Below are positions 8,506-18,011 of a stretch of DNA of 64,000 nt, one piece after another. The stretch comes from Photobacterium indicum (GTDB lineage Bacteria > Pseudomonadota > Gammaproteobacteria > Enterobacterales > Vibrionaceae). A program made the translations under genes and the position numbers. Where the stretch lies: NCBI RefSeq assembly GCF_003026215.1, contig NZ_PYOC01000013.1:62001-126000 (forward strand), given 5' to 3'. Within the stretch, counting starts at the first letter, position 1, and every line of letters begins with the position of its first letter. The notes under the pieces were generated by a model. That model was not told the origin of the DNA. It did no database searches and saw only the letters and a program-made list of their open reading frames with translations.

Positions 8506-10106
8506 ATACTACCCCATTAGGTGCAGGTGAATTAGAAGTCCTTAGCCTTGATGTACCTTATGTAGCAGATCCAACGGAGTTATATTATTCCGTATGTGGT
8601 AATCGCCCGCATAATCTATTGTTGGAGTCGGCAGAAGTCGATTCTAAGCAAGATCTTCAAAGTTTAATGTTAGTTGATGCTGCGGTACGCATTGTATGCC
8701 GAGGTAAAGAAGTACGTCTTGAAGCTTTAACCGATAATGGCTTATGTGTACTTCAAACTATCGAAAACGTTGTTACCAATAACACTACCACCGATATCAC
8801 TGTCGAGCGTGAAGCGCGTTGTTTAGTCCTACACTTCCCAACCGCAGAACGCACACTCGATGAAGACAGCCGTTTACGTCAAACGTCGTCTTTTGATGCG
8901 CTACGCATGATTCAACATGCCTTCGATACATCGACTCATCCGCGTGAAGCACTATTTTTAGGCGGGTTGTTCGCTTACGACTTAGTCGCAGGCTTTGAGC
9001 CACTGCCCGATGTAGCACAAGACAATAACTGCCCTGATTACCTTTTCTATATTGCTGAAACATTACTGGTTATCGACCACCAACGCCGCAAAGGTAAGCT
9101 TCAAGCCACCTTGTTTGGTGGTGAGCAATATACCGCGAGCTACTTTGAACTAAGCCGCCGTTTACAGCATATTAAAGAAGCCTGCCTAGATCCTAAACCT
9201 GTTCCAGCAGCAGAGCTTCTTGAACGTTGTGAGCCAGAAGCCAGTATCAGTGATGAAGACTTCTGCCAAACAGTGAAAGACTTGAAGCAATACGTCATTG
9301 CAGGTGATGTATTCCAAGTGGTGCCTTCTCGTCAATTTACGTTACCTTGCCCTTCACCGCTTGTTGCTTATAAAGAACTTAAAATCGGTAACCCAAGCCC
9401 GTACATGTTCTTCTTACAAGATTCAGAATTCACCTTATTTGGCGCCTCACCAGAAAGTGCACTGAAATACTGTACAGAAAGCAACCAAGTCGAGATCTAC
9501 CCTATCGCAGGCACACGCCATCGCGGAAAGAATGCCGATGGGTCGATTAATCTGGATTTAGATGCGCGTATTGAACTTGAACTACGCAGCGACTTGAAAG
9601 AAAACGCAGAACACATGATGCTGGTTGATTTAGCGCGTAACGATGTTGCACGTATCAGTGAACCAGGCAGCCGTTATGTGGCCGACCTACTAAAAGTAGA
9701 CCGTTATAGTCACGTGATGCATTTAGTTTCTCGTGTTGTTGGGCAACTACGCAGTGATCTTGATGCATTACATGCTTACCAAGCATGTATGAATATGGGC
9801 ACTTTAACAGGCGCACCAAAAATTCGTGCCATGCAGCTGATTCGTGATGTAGAACAACGTCGTCGTGGTAGTTATGGTGGTGCAGTGGGTTACTTAACGG
9901 GTCATGGCGATATGGACACCTGTATTGTGATTCGTTCAGCTTATGTCGAAAACGGGATCGCAAGCGTTCAAGCTGGCGCTGGTGTCGTATACGACTCAAT
10001 ACCCCAAGCTGAAGCAGATGAAACACGTGGTAAAGCACAGGCTGTTATTACCGCGATTCGCAAAGCGCACAGCTTAAACGAAACCAAAAAACTAAGCCGT
10101 AAATAA
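8502..10106 (+). CDS. trpE: Anthranilate synthase component I
   Basis: Converts chorismate plus ammonia to anthranilate. The 534 residues include the LLES feedback-inhibition motif (40-43) that binds tryptophan, a chorismate-binding C-terminal half with IAGTRHRGKNADGS and LVDLARNDVARI, and GAPKIRAMQLI near the end. The GTG start at 8502 overlaps the aroF stop. Presence of the LLES motif indicates the enzyme is Trp-sensitive. It pairs with trpG downstream. Confidence 0.96.
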   Translation: MNTTPLGAGELEVLSLDVPYVADPTELYYSVCGNRPHNLLLESAEVDSKQDLQSLMLVDAAVRIVCRGKEVRLEALTDNGLCVLQTIENVVTNNTTTDITVEREARCLVLHFPTAERTLDEDSRLRQTSSFDALRMIQHAFDTSTHPREALFLGGLFAYDLVAGFEPLPDVAQDNNCPDYLFYIAETLLVIDHQRRKGKLQATLFGGEQYTASYFELSRRLQHIKEACLDPKPVPAAELLERCEPEASISDEDFCQTVKDLKQYVIAGDVFQVVPSRQFTLPCPSPLVAYKELKIGNPSPYMFFLQDSEFTLFGASPESALKYCTESNQVEIYPIAGTRHRGKNADGSINLDLDARIELELRSDLKENAEHMMLVDLARNDVARISEPGSRYVADLLKVDRYSHVMHLVSRVVGQLRSDLDALHAYQACMNMGTLTGAPKIRAMQLIRDVEQRRRGSYGGAVGYLTGHGDMDTCIVIRSAYVENGIASVQAGAGVVYDSIPQAEADETRGKAQAVITAIRKAHSLNETKKLSRK

Positions 10107-10118
10107 GGAGCTAAAACA

Positions 10119-10757
10119 ATGGCACAAGCACATATCGTTCTATTGGATAACTTTGACTCTTTTACCTACAACTTGGTTGATCAGTTCCGTTCATTAGGCT
10201 ACCCAGTAACCATTTACCGCAACAGCCTTAGCGTTGAACAAATGGAACAGGCACTAGCAGATAAAGTAAACCCAGTGCTAGTGCTGTCACCAGGGCCTGG
10301 TGCACCAGCAGACGCTGGTTGTATGCCAGCCCTAATCAAACGTATTAAAGGGGAAGTACCTATTATAGGTATCTGCCTTGGTCATCAAGCCATTGTTGAA
10401 GCTTACGGCGGTAAAGTAGAAGGCGCAGGAGAAATCGTTCACGGGAAATCGGCCATGATGAGCCACACCCAGCATAACGTCTTTGGTGATTTACCTAACC
10501 CACTCTCGATTGCGCGCTATCACTCTTTAGTCGCTACCGAAGTACCAGAAACGCTGGATATTGTTGCCGATGTTGATGGTCTTGTTATGGCTGTTATCAA
10601 TGATGCTGATCGCATTTGTGGGTTTCAATTCCACCCTGAGTCGATTCTAACGACACAAGGCGCACAACTGCTAACAAATACTTTGAACTGGGTAATGTCG
10701 AAAGTAGAAAGCAACATAGAAACAACAAAAACACCTCAGACAAACGATAAAGATTAA
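10119..10757 (+). CDS. trpG: Anthranilate synthase component II (glutamine amidotransferase)
   Basis: Class I glutaminase subunit supplying ammonia to TrpE. The nucleophile is Cys86 in GICLGHQ, and FQFHPES supplies the catalytic His and Glu. LSPGPGAP near 57 is the family oxyanion strand. Unlike E. coli, where trpG is fused to trpD, this is a free-standing 212-residue protein, the Vibrionaceae arrangement. It has a Thr/Lys-rich tail. RBS AAGGAG precedes ATG 10119. Confidence 0.95.
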   Translation: MAQAHIVLLDNFDSFTYNLVDQFRSLGYPVTIYRNSLSVEQMEQALADKVNPVLVLSPGPGAPADAGCMPALIKRIKGEVPIIGICLGHQAIVEAYGGKVEGAGEIVHGKSAMMSHTQHNVFGDLPNPLSIARYHSLVATEVPETLDIVADVDGLVMAVINDADRICGFQFHPESILTTQGAQLLTNTLNWVMSKVESNIETTKTPQTNDKD

Positions 10758-10768
10758 GGATGATGGTT

Positions 10769-11779
10769 ATGGACGCTAAAATTTTCGAGATTGCAGACAA
10801 ACTTTACGCCCAACAGGCACTAACGCAAGATGAAAGCCATGTACTATTTGATGCCATCATCAAAGGTGATGTAGACCCCATTTTACTTTCTGCAGTGCTT
10901 ACTGCACTTAAAATCAAAGGCGAAACACCCGCTGAGATCGCAGGGGCAGCGAGTGCTTTACTTGCAAATGCCAATACATTTCCTAGCCCTGAATATGATT
11001 TTGCCGACATCGTAGGTACTGGTGGCGACGGTGCCAACACCATCAATATCTCCACTACAGCTGCATTTGTTGCCGCAGCCTGTGGTGTCAAAGTTGCAAA
11101 ACACGGTAACCGTGGCGTATCAAGCAAATCTGGCTCATCTGATTTACTGGATAAATTTGGCATCAATCTCGCGATGACACCAGAAAATGCCCGTGGTGCA
11201 CTCGACGAACTTGGCGTCTGTTTCTTATTTGCACCTGAGTATCACAGCGGTGTTCGCCACGCGATGCCTGTGCGCCAAACCTTAAAAACACGAACGATCT
11301 TTAATGTATTAGGCCCACTGATTAATCCTGCACGACCTAAAATTGAATTAATGGGTGTGTACGATCAATCACTAGTTCGTCCTATTGCCGAAACAATGGT
11401 AGCTATGGGCATGAAGCGCGCAGCTGTCGTTCATGGTTCAGGCCTTGATGAAGTGGCGATTCATGGCGAAACGCTTGTCGCTGAAATTATTAATGGTGAA
11501 ATTAAAGAATACACCTTAACACCAGCTGATTTTGGGCTAGAAGCACACCCATTAGAAGCAATTAAAGGTGGTGAGCCGGAAGAAAACCGCGCAATCATCA
11601 CAGATATTCTGACCGGAAAAGGCACTGATGCTCAGCAAGGAGCTGTCGCGGTCAATGTTGCTTTGTTATTACGCCTGTTTGGGCAAGAAGATTTAAAAGC
11701 GAATACACAGCAAGCGATTGCAGCCATGCAATCAGGTAAAGCATATGAGCTAGTTAGTAAATTAGCGGCACGAGGTTAA
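10769..11779 (+). CDS. trpD: Anthranilate phosphoribosyltransferase
   Basis: Transfers phosphoribose from PRPP to anthranilate. GTGGDGANTINIS is the PRPP-binding glycine loop, and KHGNRGVSSKSGSSD binds anthranilate and Mg. I place the start at the third ATG (10769, MDAKIFEI) because TAAGGA at 10755-10760 overlaps the earlier ATGs at 10760 and 10763 but is well spaced for this one, giving 336 residues. It sits between trpG and trpCF. Confidence 0.94.
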   Translation: MDAKIFEIADKLYAQQALTQDESHVLFDAIIKGDVDPILLSAVLTALKIKGETPAEIAGAASALLANANTFPSPEYDFADIVGTGGDGANTINISTTAAFVAAACGVKVAKHGNRGVSSKSGSSDLLDKFGINLAMTPENARGALDELGVCFLFAPEYHSGVRHAMPVRQTLKTRTIFNVLGPLINPARPKIELMGVYDQSLVRPIAETMVAMGMKRAAVVHGSGLDEVAIHGETLVAEIINGEIKEYTLTPADFGLEAHPLEAIKGGEPEENRAIITDILTGKGTDAQQGAVAVNVALLLRLFGQEDLKANTQQAIAAMQSGKAYELVSKLAARG

Positions 11780-11781
11780 TC

Positions 11782-13152
11782 ATGGAAACAGTACTCGCAA
11801 GAATCGTTGCAGATAAACGTATTTGGGTTGAAGCTCGCAAACTAAGCCAGCCTCTTGAAAGCTTTGTCGATACCATAGTCCCAAGTGACCGTTGTTTTTA
11901 CGATGCACTTACCAGTGATACTGCCGCTTTCATTTTAGAGTGTAAAAAGGCATCGCCGTCTAAAGGTCAAATTCGTGAAGACTTCAATCTTGATTACATT
12001 GCCAGTGTTTACAACAATCACGCCAATGCTATTTCAGTATTAACAGACGAGAAATATTTTCAAGGCAACTTTGATTTTCTGCCGCAAGTGCGCAACCAAG
12101 TTCGCCAACCAGTTCTCTGTAAAGATTTCATGATCGACGCTTATCAGGTTTACCTTGCACGTCATTATCAAGCTGATGCCATCCTCTTAATGCTATCTGT
12201 GCTGAATGACGAAGAATACCACGAGCTATCAACACTGGCGCACTCGTTAAATTTAGGCGTGTTAACTGAAGTCAGCAACGAAGAAGAACTTGAGCGTGCA
12301 ATCGCATTGCAAGCCAAAGTGGTTGGGATCAATAACCGAAACTTGCGCGATTTAAGCATTAATTTGAATCGTACAAAAGAACTCGCACCGCGTTTGCCTG
12401 AAGGCACGATTGTCATCTCTGAATCAGGCATTAGTACCAACCAACAAATTCGTGATTTATCGGCATATGCGAATGGCTTCTTAATTGGAAGTTCGCTAAT
12501 GTCTGAAGACAATCTTGAGCTGGCTGTGCGACGTGTTCTGCTTGGCGAGAATAAAGTGTGTGGTTTAACCCATGCCGACGATGCATCTGCTGCCTATCAA
12601 AGCGGTGCAGTGTATGGTGGTTTGATTTTTGTTTCCTCGTCTCCTCGCCATGTCGATATCGAACAAGCCCGTATGGTAATGAGTGGCGCACCACTTAAGT
12701 ATGTCGGTGTTTTCCGTAATGCAGATCCACAAGCAATCAAAAAAGCAGCTGAGTCATTGGCTCTATCTGCCGTGCAATTACACGGTGATGAAACACCAGA
12801 ATATGTCACAAATTTAAAAGCACAGCTTCCTGTTGATTGTGAAATCTGGAAGGCACACGGGGTAGAAGCGGTATTACCCGACTTTTCCCGTTGGCAAGCC
12901 GATAAGCACTTACTCGATAGTAAAGTGGGTCAACAAAGTGGCGGCACAGGCAAAACATTTGATTGGTCGCTACTGAGTGAAACAGCGAAAGAAAATATTT
13001 TATTAGCTGGCGGGCTTACCCCAAGCAATGTCAGCGAAGCAGTCAAGCTTGGTTGCCGCGGATTAGACTTAAACTCTGGTGTAGAAAGCGCACCGGGTAA
13101 AAAAGATCAAACGAAATTGAATGCGGCATTTGCAGCAATCAGAAAGTATTAA
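11782..13152 (+). CDS. trpCF: Indole-3-glycerol-phosphate synthase / phosphoribosylanthranilate isomerase fusion
   Basis: A 456-residue bifunctional enzyme. Residues 1-255 form the TrpC barrel (ILECKKASPSKG, LCKDFMIDAYQ, ISESGI), which closes the indole ring. Residues from about 257 form the TrpF barrel (KVCGLTHADDA, VQLHGDE, GGLTPSNV, LDLNSGVES), which performs the Amadori rearrangement. The fusion order matches the E. coli TrpC(F) protein. It starts two bases after the trpD stop. Confidence 0.96.
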   Translation: METVLARIVADKRIWVEARKLSQPLESFVDTIVPSDRCFYDALTSDTAAFILECKKASPSKGQIREDFNLDYIASVYNNHANAISVLTDEKYFQGNFDFLPQVRNQVRQPVLCKDFMIDAYQVYLARHYQADAILLMLSVLNDEEYHELSTLAHSLNLGVLTEVSNEEELERAIALQAKVVGINNRNLRDLSINLNRTKELAPRLPEGTIVISESGISTNQQIRDLSAYANGFLIGSSLMSEDNLELAVRRVLLGENKVCGLTHADDASAAYQSGAVYGGLIFVSSSPRHVDIEQARMVMSGAPLKYVGVFRNADPQAIKKAAESLALSAVQLHGDETPEYVTNLKAQLPVDCEIWKAHGVEAVLPDFSRWQADKHLLDSKVGQQSGGTGKTFDWSLLSETAKENILLAGGLTPSNVSEAVKLGCRGLDLNSGVESAPGKKDQTKLNAAFAAIRKY

Positions 13153-13167
13153 GGATTAGAAACGATT

Positions 13168-14358
13168 ATGAGCAAATTAGATGCCTACTTCGGTGAATTT
13201 GGTGGTCAGTACGTACCGCAAATTTTAGTACCAGCGCTAGATCAGCTGGAAGATGCTTTTATTGAAGCACAACAAGATCCAGCCTTTCAAAAAGAGTTTA
13301 TCGATCTATTAAAAGATTACGCAGGTCGTCCAACTGCCTTAACGTTATGTCAGAACCTGACTAAAGGCACAAAAACAAAGTTATACCTAAAGCGTGAAGA
13401 TTTACTTCACGGTGGCGCTCATAAAACCAACCAAGTATTAGGTCAAGCACTACTTGCTAAGCGCATGGGTAAAAAAGAAATCATTGCTGAAACGGGCGCA
13501 GGTCAGCATGGTGTTGCAACCGCATTGGCATGCGCACTATTAGATCTTAAATGTCGCGTTTACATGGGCGCAAAAGATATTGAACGTCAAAGCCCCAATG
13601 TATTCCGCATGAAATTGATGGGTGCCACCGTTATTCCTGTGCATTCTGGGTCTTCTACTCTGAAAGATGCCTGTAATGAAGCAATGCGCGACTGGTCTGC
13701 AACTTATGAAGAAGCACACTACCTACTGGGTACGGCTGCAGGTCCACACCCATTCCCAACAATTGTTCGTGAATTCCAGCACATCATTGGTGAAGAAACC
13801 AAAGCGCAAATCTTAGAAAAAGAAGGTCGCCTACCCGATGCTGTTATTGCATGTGTCGGTGGTGGTTCAAACGCTATTGGTATGTTCTCAGATTTCATCG
13901 ATGAAAAAGACGTGGGCTTAATTGGTGTAGAACCGGCTGGTAAAGGTTTAGATACCAACATGCACGGTGCACCACTTAAACACGGTAAACTGGGTATTTT
14001 CTTTGGTATGAAAGCACCATTGATGCAAGATGAACATGGTCAGGTTGAAGAGTCTTACTCAGTATCTGCAGGACTCGATTTCCCATCTGTTGGGCCTCAA
14101 CACGCACACCTTAACGCAATAGGCCGTGCTGAATACGGCTCAGTAACTGATGATGAAGCACTCGATGCATTCCAGTTACTGGCGCGTAAAGAAGGTATTA
14201 TTCCAGCGTTAGAATCTGCCCACGCATTGGCTTATGCACTAAAAATGATCGAAGCTGAACCAGAAAAAGAGCAACTTTTGGTTGTTAACCTTTCAGGTCG
14301 TGGCGACAAAGACATTTTCACCGTACACGATATTTTGGACGCAAAGGGAGTACTGTAA
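13168..14358 (+). CDS. trpB: Tryptophan synthase beta subunit
   Basis: PLP enzyme joining indole and serine. HGGAHKTNQVLGQ contains the Lys that forms the Schiff base, and GGGSNAIGMFSDF binds the PLP phosphate. ETGAGQHGVA is the substrate-carboxylate loop. The length of 396 residues is normal for the TrpB1 type that works with TrpA. Its stop codon overlaps the trpA ATG by one base, expected for subunits made in equal amounts. Confidence 0.97.
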   Translation: MSKLDAYFGEFGGQYVPQILVPALDQLEDAFIEAQQDPAFQKEFIDLLKDYAGRPTALTLCQNLTKGTKTKLYLKREDLLHGGAHKTNQVLGQALLAKRMGKKEIIAETGAGQHGVATALACALLDLKCRVYMGAKDIERQSPNVFRMKLMGATVIPVHSGSSTLKDACNEAMRDWSATYEEAHYLLGTAAGPHPFPTIVREFQHIIGEETKAQILEKEGRLPDAVIACVGGGSNAIGMFSDFIDEKDVGLIGVEPAGKGLDTNMHGAPLKHGKLGIFFGMKAPLMQDEHGQVEESYSVSAGLDFPSVGPQHAHLNAIGRAEYGSVTDDEALDAFQLLARKEGIIPALESAHALAYALKMIEAEPEKEQLLVVNLSGRGDKDIFTVHDILDAKGVL

Positions 14359-15167
14359 TGGATCGTTATCAAGAATTATTTAATCGCCTAGCAGCAAAAA
14401 ATGAAGGCGCATTTGTTCCTTTCGTAACGATTGGCGACCCTACCCCTGAGCAATCAATGAAAATCATTGATACCTTAGTTGAATCGGGTGCAGATGCGCT
14501 TGAATTAGGCATCCCATTCTCCGACCCATTGGCTGATGGCCCAACCATTCAAGGTGCAACTATTCGTGCACTTGAATCAGGTACAACACCTGTTGTGTGT
14601 TTCGAATTATTAACTCAAATTCGCGCAAAATATCCTGACATGCCAATTGGCTTGTTAATGTATGCAAACTTGGTGTTTACTGCTGGCATCGAAACCTTCT
14701 ATAAAAAGTGTGCCGATGCGGGTGTCGACTCAGTATTGATTGCAGATGTGCCAATCAAAGAATCAGAAGAGTTCCGTGTGGCAGCTGAAAAATACGGCAT
14801 TCACCCTATCTTTATTGCACCACCCAATGCGACTGATGAAACATTGAAATCAGTCTCTGAATTAGGCGGTGGTTACACATATCTACTGTCTCGCGCTGGT
14901 GTCACAGGTGCTGAAACAAAAGCAGGTAAGCCAATTCGCCACTTAGTTGAAAGTCTTACTAAGCATAATGCTCCACCAGCCCTACTTGGGTTTGGTATAT
15001 CTGAACCAGCACAAGTAAAGGAAGCAATTGAAGCAGGTGCCGCCGGGGCAATATCTGGTTCTGCTGTAGTCAAAATCATCGAAAATAGCCTAAACGATCA
15101 TGCTGCAATGCTTGATAATTTAGGCCAATTTATTCGTAACATGAAAACAGCAAGTAAGCTTAGCTAA
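14358..15167 (+). CDS. trpA: Tryptophan synthase alpha subunit
   Basis: Cleaves indole-3-glycerol phosphate to indole and glyceraldehyde phosphate. The catalytic Glu lies in ALELGIPFSDPLADGP, with the catalytic Asp at the second SDP/LADGP position. Other family motifs are VLIADVPI, YLLSRAGVTGAE and GFGIS. The 269-residue length is normal. It is the last gene of the operon and a terminator follows 25 bases later. Confidence 0.97.
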   Translation: MDRYQELFNRLAAKNEGAFVPFVTIGDPTPEQSMKIIDTLVESGADALELGIPFSDPLADGPTIQGATIRALESGTTPVVCFELLTQIRAKYPDMPIGLLMYANLVFTAGIETFYKKCADAGVDSVLIADVPIKESEEFRVAAEKYGIHPIFIAPPNATDETLKSVSELGGGYTYLLSRAGVTGAETKAGKPIRHLVESLTKHNAPPALLGFGISEPAQVKEAIEAGAAGAISGSAVVKIIENSLNDHAAMLDNLGQFIRNMKTASKLS

Positions 15168-15191
15168 TACACTGCTATTTCATAACGACTT

Positions 15192-15219
15192 AAAAACCGC
15201 ACTCTGTGCGGTTTTTTTT
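15192..15219 (+). terminator. trp operon terminator
   Basis: Stem ACCGCAC/GTGCGGT with a three-base loop, followed by a run of eight T, 25 bases after the trpA stop. Confidence 0.9.
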
Positions 15220-15338
15220 AGTCAAACCTTCTGCTGTTAACTCCCCTCTCAATATTCGTAACATAAAAAAACCACATTTCCGACACATCACTCTTGCACG
15301 GTTTAAAAAGCCATCAATCGCACCAAACATGCATAAGT

Positions 15339-15352
15339 TTGATTTATATCAA
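15339..15352. promoter_or_regulatory. FNR-type binding site upstream of dicarboxylate symporter
   Basis: TTGATTTATATCAA is a perfect match to the FNR consensus TTGAT-N4-ATCAA. It is 162 bases upstream of the symporter start codon and has no competing gene on the other side except the trp terminator. The transcription start was not located, so activator or repressor action cannot be told. Confidence 0.6.
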
Positions 15353-15514
15353 TAGAGCAAAATATCGAAAAGAATGATTGATAAGCTCTAAAATTGCGTG
15401 TAAAAACACAGTCGCAAAATATTGAGTTAACATTTATAACATTGAAAAAACTTAACTCGAAACAAAACCAACAAGACACAATAGCAGTAACAAACACAAC
15501 AGAGGGCATCGAAA

Positions 15515-16756
15515 GTGTTAAAAGAAAAAGGATTATTGGGCAACATCGGCGTTCAAGTCGTTATTGCGATGATTGTAGGTACAATCGTTGGCGCAATGAT
15601 GGGACATTCTGCCAGCATTTTTGCACCGCTTGGTAGTATCTTCATCCATCTTATTAAGATGCTTGTTATTCCATTGGTTGCGGTTGCGATTATCTCTGGT
15701 GCGGCTGGTTTGGGAAGCAGCCACTCAGCAGGTAAAGTCGGACTGACAACATTAGGTTTCTTTGCTTTTACATCAGCAGTGGCCGTTGCTCTAGCATTAG
15801 TAATGGGTGAAGTATTCCAACCTGGCGTTGGCATAGATCTTACTGGCGTCGAAGGCATGTTTTCTAATGCATACGCTGAAAAAGGTGATTTACCTTCATT
15901 TTGGGCAACTCTTTTGGGTATGATCCCGACAAACGTTTTCCAGTCTCTTAATGAAGCTAATATTCTTCAGATTCTTGTTTTCTGCCTATTTTTTGGCGTA
16001 GCTGTATCGAAGTTAGAAAAAGAACGTCGCGATCCACTGATTAACGGTGTTAATGCGGTCGTTGATGCAATGGTTTGGATGATCAATGTTGTAATGAAAA
16101 TTGCACCGTTGGGCGTATTCGGGCTAATGGCTGACGCTGTGGGTACGTTCGGTTTTAGCGCCTTAATGGTGGTATTTAAACTATTCGTTGTTTACATCGC
16201 TGCAATTCTTATCTACGGCTTCATTTTCTACCCGATTATGATCAAGCTGTTTAGTAAAACTTCACCAATTGCGTTTTTATCAGCAATGAAGAAACCGCAA
16301 GCTGTTGCATTATCGACAGCCTCTTCAATGGCAACACTGCCTGTTACGATGGAAACCTGTGAAGAAGAACTCGGCGTTCGTAATTCAACCGCTTCATTTG
16401 TTTTGCCATTAGGTGCAACAATCAATATGAGTGGTAATGCTATTTACTACGGTTTGGTTGCCATCTTCTTTGCACAAATGTTTAACGTTGATCTTGGTAT
16501 GAGTGCTTATATCGCCATTATCGTTACTTCAACATTAGGTGCAGTCGGTCAAGCGGGCGTACCTGGTCCTTCATTCTTGGTGGTTGCTGTATTGCTTTCA
16601 GCTGGTATTCCCATTGAAGGTCTACCGTTACTCTTTGCTCTAGACCGTATCTTCGACATGGTCCGTACTGCATTGAATATCACTGGGGATGCTGCTTGTG
16701 CTGTTATTGTTGATAGCTATATTGGCGATAATGAAGAAGAAGCTGTAAAGGTTTAA
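15515..16756 (+). CDS. Sodium/proton:dicarboxylate or glutamate symporter (DAACS family)
   Basis: A 413-residue inner-membrane symporter of the GltP/DctA/GltPh fold. Family signatures are the serine-rich hairpin STASSMATLPVTM (about residue 267-279) and the NMSGNAIYYG segment in TM7. A second hairpin follows (GAVGQAGVPGPSF), and DAACAVIVD lies in TM8. The GTG start at 15515 is preceded by AGAGGG. Substrate (fumarate/succinate, aspartate or glutamate) cannot be read from sequence alone. An FNR-type box upstream suggests oxygen-linked control. Monocistronic, with its own terminator. Confidence 0.9.
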   Translation: MLKEKGLLGNIGVQVVIAMIVGTIVGAMMGHSASIFAPLGSIFIHLIKMLVIPLVAVAIISGAAGLGSSHSAGKVGLTTLGFFAFTSAVAVALALVMGEVFQPGVGIDLTGVEGMFSNAYAEKGDLPSFWATLLGMIPTNVFQSLNEANILQILVFCLFFGVAVSKLEKERRDPLINGVNAVVDAMVWMINVVMKIAPLGVFGLMADAVGTFGFSALMVVFKLFVVYIAAILIYGFIFYPIMIKLFSKTSPIAFLSAMKKPQAVALSTASSMATLPVTMETCEEELGVRNSTASFVLPLGATINMSGNAIYYGLVAIFFAQMFNVDLGMSAYIAIIVTSTLGAVGQAGVPGPSFLVVAVLLSAGIPIEGLPLLFALDRIFDMVRTALNITGDAACAVIVDSYIGDNEEEAVKV

Positions 16757-16784
16757 CCCGAAAGTTATCCCTTTAGAACAAGGC

Positions 16785-16810
16785 TAATACCAGATAATGA
16801 CTTGGTATTA
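16785..16810. repeat. Short inverted repeat resembling MITE ends
   Basis: TAATACCA and TTGGTATTA face each other around AGATAATGAC. Both the ends and the inner AGATAAT match the right end of the element at 60747-61014, suggesting a collapsed remnant. It lies just before the symporter terminator. Assignment is by eye. Confidence 0.35.
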
Positions 16811-16841
16811 AGGCTGCAGCCTGACTAGCTGCAGCCTTTTT
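16811..16841 (+). terminator. Terminator of the dicarboxylate symporter gene
   Basis: Ten-base perfect stem AGGCTGCAGC/GCTGCAGCCT with a seven-base loop, followed by four more T. Confidence 0.85.
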
Positions 16842-16892
16842 GTTTGTCTCAGGGTATACTTACAAGATATATAACGTAGAGGTTGCCACTTA

Positions 16893-17432
16893 ATGAAACA
16901 ACTGCTCGATTTTATTCCTTTAATCATCTTTTTTGTCTTATACAAAACCAATGATATTTTCGTTGCGACAGGGGCATTGATAATCGCAACTGCCGTTCAG
17001 GTTGCTGTAACGTGGTTCTTATATAAGAAAGTGGAAAAAATGCAGTTAGTGACCTTCGCAATGGTCACTGTATTTGGTGGATTAACACTGTTCCTTCATG
17101 ACGAGAATTTCATAAAATGGAAAGTCACCATTATCTATGCCATTTTCTCAATTGGATTAGCGGTAAGCCAAATTATAGGCAAACCACTCATTAAAAGTAT
17201 GTTGGGTAAAGAAATTACGCTACCCGATACAGTATGGACACGCATTAACATGGCATGGACAGGCTTTTTTGCCGTCTGCGCAGTCGTAAACATCTATGTG
17301 GCGTTCACTTTACCTCTCGATGTATGGGTTAATTTTAAAGTATTCGGCTTATTAGCCTTAACTTTGATTTTCACCCTTGTCACAGGTGGATATATTTACC
17401 ACCATATGCCGAAAGAAACCGATTCAGAATAA
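16893..17432 (+). CDS. yciB: YciB/IspA-type inner-membrane septation-related protein
   Basis: A 179-residue polytopic inner-membrane protein with about five or six hydrophobic segments. The start KQLLDFIPLIIFFVLYK and the segments WKVTIIYAIFS and LPDTVWTRINMAWTGFF are hallmark YciB sequences. E. coli YciB contributes to envelope synthesis and interacts with elongation and division proteins. It is followed 22 bases later by yciA, the same pair as in enterics. Confidence 0.93.
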   Translation: MKQLLDFIPLIIFFVLYKTNDIFVATGALIIATAVQVAVTWFLYKKVEKMQLVTFAMVTVFGGLTLFLHDENFIKWKVTIIYAIFSIGLAVSQIIGKPLIKSMLGKEITLPDTVWTRINMAWTGFFAVCAVVNIYVAFTLPLDVWVNFKVFGLLALTLIFTLVTGGYIYHHMPKETDSE

Positions 17433-17454
17433 GTTATAGAGTCCAGATTAAATA

Positions 17455-17853
17455 ATGAATACAGAAAATAATATTCCACGCGGGCAACTACTGCTTCGTA
17501 CGCTAGCAATGCCTGCAGACACTAACGCCAATGGTGATATTTTTGGTGGCTGGATTATGTCTCAGCTTGATCTTGCGGGTGCAATCTTAGCAAAAGAGAT
17601 TTCTGGTGGCCGTGTTGTTACCGTTTCAGTTGATAGCATTGCATTCAAAGCCCCTGTAAAAGTGGGGGATGTTGTATGTTGTTACGGCGAGTGCAAACGC
17701 ATTGGTAATACATCAATGAGCGTCGGTTTAGAAGTATGGGTTAAACCTGTTGCGCACGAAAGCGTAGGCGATCGCTACAGAGTCTGTGAAGCTACCTTTA
17801 ACTATGTAGCTATTAACAGTGAAGGGCGCCCTCGTCCGATCAAAAAAGCCTAA
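17455..17853 (+). CDS. yciA: YciA acyl-CoA thioesterase
   Basis: A 132-residue hotdog-fold thioesterase that hydrolyses short to long acyl-CoAs. Family motifs are LAMPADTNANGDIFGGWIMSQ (catalytic Asp in NGDIFGG) and VTVSVDSIAFKAPVKVGDVV. The length is typical. It is probably co-transcribed with yciB, and a terminator follows at 17922. Confidence 0.94.
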   Translation: MNTENNIPRGQLLLRTLAMPADTNANGDIFGGWIMSQLDLAGAILAKEISGGRVVTVSVDSIAFKAPVKVGDVVCCYGECKRIGNTSMSVGLEVWVKPVAHESVGDRYRVCEATFNYVAINSEGRPRPIKKA

Positions 17854-17921
17854 TAGTATTAAAAGCACGTTCTGTTGATATGAGCGCTCTTAATTATACG
17901 AAAAAATAATACCTGTTCTGC

Positions 17922-17955
17922 AAAAAAGCCTTAACAACTAGTTCAGGCTTTTTTT
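17922..17955 (+). terminator. Terminator after yciBA
   Basis: AAAAAAGCCT and AGGCTTTTTTT pair around a loop that can form an inner GTT/AAC step. It is followed directly by T residues and lies about 70 bases after yciA. Confidence 0.7.
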
Positions 17956-18011
17956 ATTGGGTAGTATAGGCTAAGTAAAACAGCCGATAAGAAGAAGGGA
18001 GTAATAAGCGA

